Shown: positions 60,900 to 64,000 of the stretch, piece by piece
Layout: every line of letters begins with the position of its first letter
Numbering within the stretch: the stretch's first letter is position 1
Assembly (NCBI GenBank): GCA_963402885.1
Contig: OY727099.1
Coordinates: forward strand, 10,590,001-10,654,000
DNA from: Antedon bifida
Taxonomy: Eukaryota; Echinodermata; Crinoidea; Comatulida; Antedonidae
Direction of reading: 5' to 3'
DNA: 64,000 nucleotides
Program-made: the position numbers and the translations under genes
The notes under the pieces: model-generated
Seen by the model: only the letters and a program-made list of their open reading frames with translations
Told to the model about the DNA's origin: nothing
Database searches by the model: none

Positions 60900-61219
60900 A
60901 AATATTTCAATTGTTAAGTAAATCAAACTTTGAATTGGTTGTTTTATAATTTTAATAAAGTTAATCACTTCCGTATAAAAACAAAACGAGAAAAATAATG
61001 TTTTCACTTGTAAAATAACAAATAAAGGGTTAAATTCAACCAAAAACCCATTTTCTGGCAGCCAATTCGCTTGCTTTAAATCACAGTTTTTTTCAGTTAA
61101 ACACATTTTTTTTCGATCCAATTTTTGGTCAAAGTGGATATCTATTATGTGACATTAAAATAGTATAATCAACAATATTTTTTAAGAAATATTTTTTTCA
61201 GGGGACAATACATCTTTAA
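60900..61219. mobile_element. Family C MITE adjoining the carbonic anhydrase stop codon
   Basis: The right end GGGGACAATACATCTTTA at 61,201-61,218 and inner blocks (TTTTAATAAAGTTAATCACTTC, TTAAATTCAACCAAAAACCC, CATTAAAAT) match the copy at 50,654; the left terminus is not clear. The element ends 11 bp from the stop codon of the minus-strand carbonic anhydrase, so most of that gene's 3' UTR should be MITE sequence. Confidence 0.7.
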
Positions 61220-61229
61220 ATGTTTATAT

Positions 61230-63976
61230 CTATGGTTGATGTGCTGTAGATTCAACGCCACCGATCTCTTGATAAATAACTTGTCTATCCTGGCTGCTGG
61301 AGCCTGTTGGCGGTCGGAAGTTGTTAACTACTCGTTGCGGATATCTAAGGTTGTTAAGGCTACGGAATTGCTCCAACTGTGAAAAATGTGTTAAGAAAAA
61401 AAAAAAAAGATTGACAAAATATTTAAAATTATTGAAACACGTGTTAAAACTAAATTACAAACTTGTAATTGGTCGAAAGTGCGCTTACGTCATTGGGTTG
61501 CGTCCAATGAGAACCAAACTTTATGCTTCAATTAACTACAATATGATCATATTTTACCTGTTCAACAGAAATCACGATAGGAATCTGGAAAATGGTCCAA
61601 ACGACTGACTCGTAACAAGGGGGCGTGGTCAAGGAACCCTGATATGTCCAGTAGCTGCTTTGGTCAAGTGATGGTAGAAGTGAAAGCAGGTTTACTTCAC
61701 TCTCTAGGTCCTTGCTAACATCTATACACAACATAAATTCGTTTATTTAATCTTTTATACTTTGTGTTTATTGACACATGCATCGTTGTCATGCAACGTT
61801 GAAATCATGATCATTGCGTCATCATCTTCATAATCAACATGTCATCCTAATCGTCATCATCAGTAACAAAAACAATAATAATAATAATAACATACTGTAA
61901 AAACTTACCAAACTCTATATTTTTAATTTCTTTCACTATGTGCTCCATGACGGGGTTCTTGTCACCGAGGCTGATAAAGAAGGCAAACACTGCCACACCT
62001 TGGTCGCTTTCCATCGCCTCTTCCACACTGTTAAATTCAGACGAGTAGTGGACTATATGCATCTGGTGGTAAAAGATAGATTTATTTATTAAACCGTTAA
62101 ACAATTTTGTTGTGTAATGATTTTTTTTTATTTCTTAAGAACTATTAAAAAAAAGTATTCCCTTCCTGTGACACGGTATTAATTTTAATATCGTTCATTT
62201 TTATTCTACAAGGTATCACCAACAGGTGAACAATTTAATAAGCAAATAAATAATTTTGCGTCATACAAGATCATACGTCACAACAATAATAATCTTTTAT
62301 TTTCGCAACCCCTCTCCCCGAATATTCCCCTCTCCGAATATCTCTCCAAGCCCTTCTCTCCGATCTTACTCACTCGTCATTTTGTTCTTTAATCCCTCCC
62401 AAGTCGCTCTTGTATATAACATTATCCACTTAATCTCAGTCCCACTATCAATCCCTTATCATTTAATTGCCTTCGGTTTAGTTCACTCGTTGCCTTACCT
62501 CTGCTGGGTAGCTAGATTTAGCTATGGTGTGCTCGGAGCCAATATCATTTGAAGACCCCCAATGGAAGTGAAGCTGCTCGGCTACGTATTCCGACGGTAA
62601 CATTCCCCCCGTGGAACGGTATGTCCCATCGAGCATTACCTTAACTGAAAAATAAATAAAATATTTACAATAACGGCGCTTTTTTTTTTTACATACATAA
62701 GGGCATACGTGTATGCGGAGGTAAGCGACAGTCGGAATACTAGAGTAATCCATTCACGTAAATTTACTTGCGTACTCTTACGACGTCCATGCGTTGCGTC
62801 ATATTGCCCGTACCCACTGGACGCAAACGAAGGAACATAAGCGCAACGCAATCACAAGCGATATATTATTCGATCTGTGGCCTGTCAATTCGCTTGTACT
62901 GAGTAACGTTGAGTGGTTATAGAACTCGACTTTAAGTATAGTACCAGATTGATGTTGGTATGCATGATTGCTAATGAAAAGTGTTATCACATCTCCACAC
63001 GGCAAAACTAATAGGTATTAAGCTCTGTCTATACTATCAAACTAATTTGACAAAAAAGGTGTGATGTTCCCAAATATGGTAGTGGTATGACATCATCATG
63101 TCACATTTGTTTGTCACATAAAGTTTGATAGTGTAGACAAGGCTTTAAACAAGAATCGTTTGTCCATGGTTTAACTAATAATATAATTCTGAATTACCTG
63201 TGTGTCCGTTATATATGATTGACATCGGTCGGATGACGTCCCAGTCACCAGTGCATTGGATTGGTGGTAACGGAACGTCAGGTATAACGACTTCTCTTAT
63301 ATCTATCGGTGACTGTTTTGTTTTCCCACAGTCCGGGTATCCAATCTCGCTCCAATGTTCAGGCCCTGATAAATTGATATACACACAACTAATTAACATA
63401 CTTTAATGCACCTATGCTTTATTTATTATAAAGCTCTGTCTGTCTACACTATAAACTTTATGGGACAAAAAACATCTGATGTGCCCATATATGGCATATT
63501 TGGGCATATCACTACCATATTTGAGCACATCACACTTTTTTTGTCAAACTAGTTTGATAGTGTAGACAGAGCTTTAGACATAACTAAAATTCAAGTTTGG
63601 TTCCCACTTGGACGCAACGCTGGGACATAAGCGCGCCGCAAGTAGCTTGACCAATCACGACGCGATAGAGTTGCTTGTGATTGGTCAACTCACTTGCATT
63701 GTGCCTACGTAGTTTCATTTGCACGCGCACGACGTGGGAACCAAGCTTTAAATAGTTACTAACATTTTTAAGAATAGGACGTTTTGTAAGAAAAAAATAC
63801 ACTGAATGATCTCAATGATATCCCAATCAAAGTGACGCTAGCATAAATGTTAAAATTTAAGTATAATTAAAAAATATAAAACCTTAAATCTGAGGTGGGT
63901 GAGTCCAAATAGGTACTCTATTATCAACTATCAATAATCTTACCTGTTGATCCGAAATAGCTCCAATCAGGTTCTA
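61230..63976 (-). CDS. Alpha-carbonic anhydrase, 3' six exons
   Basis: Zinc enzyme for CO2/bicarbonate interconversion, probably secreted. Exons in reading order: 63976-63944 (33 bp), 63365-63198, 62644-62499, 62062-61909, 61721-61558, 61376-61230; all junctions agree in phase (1,1,0,1,0). The 270 residues seen start [15 protein letters not shown] and hold the family set: QSPIDI, NGHT (His-64 proton shuttle), QLHFHWG (His-94 and His-96), SEHT (Glu-106), MHIVHY (His-119), [13 protein letters not shown] (Thr-199, Thr-200). Three inner zinc ligands are all present, so it should be active. The C-terminus ([11 protein letters not shown]) has no membrane segment. The signal peptide exon would lie right of 64,000; the acceptor at 63,976 enters in phase 1. 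Paralogue class is not assigned. Confidence 0.93.
61440..61535. repeat. Family B end fragment
   Basis: CTTGTAATTGGTCGAAAG, GCGCTTACGTCATTGGG and GCGTCCAATGAGAACCAAAC correspond to the right half of family B. It lies in the last intron of the carbonic anhydrase gene. Confidence 0.6.
62745..62936. mobile_element. Family B-like elements, diverged
   Basis: An end fragment (ACTTGCGTACTCTTACGACG to GTACCCACTGGACGC) is followed by AGCGCAACGCAATCACAAGCG and CAATTCGCTTGTACTG. It resembles a left end followed by a full but decayed copy, in carbonic anhydrase intron between exons at 62,644 and 63,198. Confidence 0.55.
63019..63147. mobile_element. Family A MITE, shortened
   Basis: TAAGCTCTGTCTATACTATC to GATAGTGTAGACAAGGCTTTA. 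It keeps CCAAATATGG and TGACATCA but lacks the second CArG word through an internal deletion. It is in a carbonic anhydrase intron. Confidence 0.8.
63429..63576. mobile_element. Family A MITE
   Basis: TAAAGCTCTGTCTGTCTACAC to GATAGTGTAGACAGAGCTTTA with TA flanks, and an intact CCATATATGG. It lies in carbonic anhydrase intron, 64 bp upstream (in gene sense) of the exon at 63,365. Confidence 0.85.
63593..63750. mobile_element. Family B MITE
   Basis: AGTTTGGTTCCCACTTGGAC to GACGTGGGAACCAAGCTTTA. The inner arms GACCAATCACGACGCGA and TTGCTTGTGATTGGTCAAC are clear. It lies next to the family A copy at 63,429. Confidence 0.85.
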
Positions 63977-64000
63977 CTAAAACAAGCGACACATTATTTA

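Overview
The window reads as AT-rich nuclear DNA of an invertebrate deuterostome, most likely an echinoderm. That is an inference: the genes are intron-rich with GT-AG splicing, they are orthologues of animal genes such as SCUBE, KMT5B/Suv4-20 and TEX11, and they sit among dense short inverted-repeat transposons. No bacterial-type feature (operon, CRISPR array, rRNA or tRNA gene) was seen.

Layout. 1-7,890 has no gene I can name, apart from one weak exon candidate; the left part may be the 3' UTR of a gene outside the window. 7,891-12,691 (+) is a signal-peptide exon plus one large exon of a secreted protein of a family I cannot name. 17,785-32,370 (+) is a complete SCUBE gene in 22 coding exons (1002 aa: signal peptide, nine EGF domains, spacer, three Cys-rich repeats, CUB). 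33,172-33,302 (-) may be the last exon of an unidentified gene. 35,524-39,375 (+) is KMT5B/Suv4-20, the histone H4K20 methyltransferase, in eight coding exons including a 20-bp microexon. 41,023-44,225 and 44,967-47,708 (+) are tandemly duplicated secreted FAD amine (polyamine) oxidases with the same intron phases. 48,888-59,398 (+) is TEX11 (ZIP4H/SPO22-like meiotic TPR protein) in 30 coding exons, including one GC-AG intron. 61,230-63,976 (-) holds the last six exons of an alpha-carbonic anhydrase, convergent with TEX11; its signal-peptide exon lies beyond the window.

These genes do not form one pathway; the window is a normal gene-rich animal locus with extracellular (SCUBE, amine oxidases, carbonic anhydrase, unknown secreted protein) and nuclear/meiotic (KMT5B, TEX11) products. 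What stands out is the repeat load. Family A (TIR AAGCTCTGTCTACACTATC) has about 11 sites and carries SRF-type CArG boxes and a CRE-like octamer. Family B (TIR TTGGTTCCCACTAGGACG) has 15 or more sites and carries opposed CCAAT boxes. Family C (TIR AAAGATGTATTGTCCCC) has 3 sites. There are also a SINE and a LINE fragment with a common 3' tail and several minisatellites, one of which was apparently seeded by the last coding exon of TEX11.

Exon borders come from hand reading of splice signals, phase agreement and remembered family sequences; no alignment or transcript data were available.
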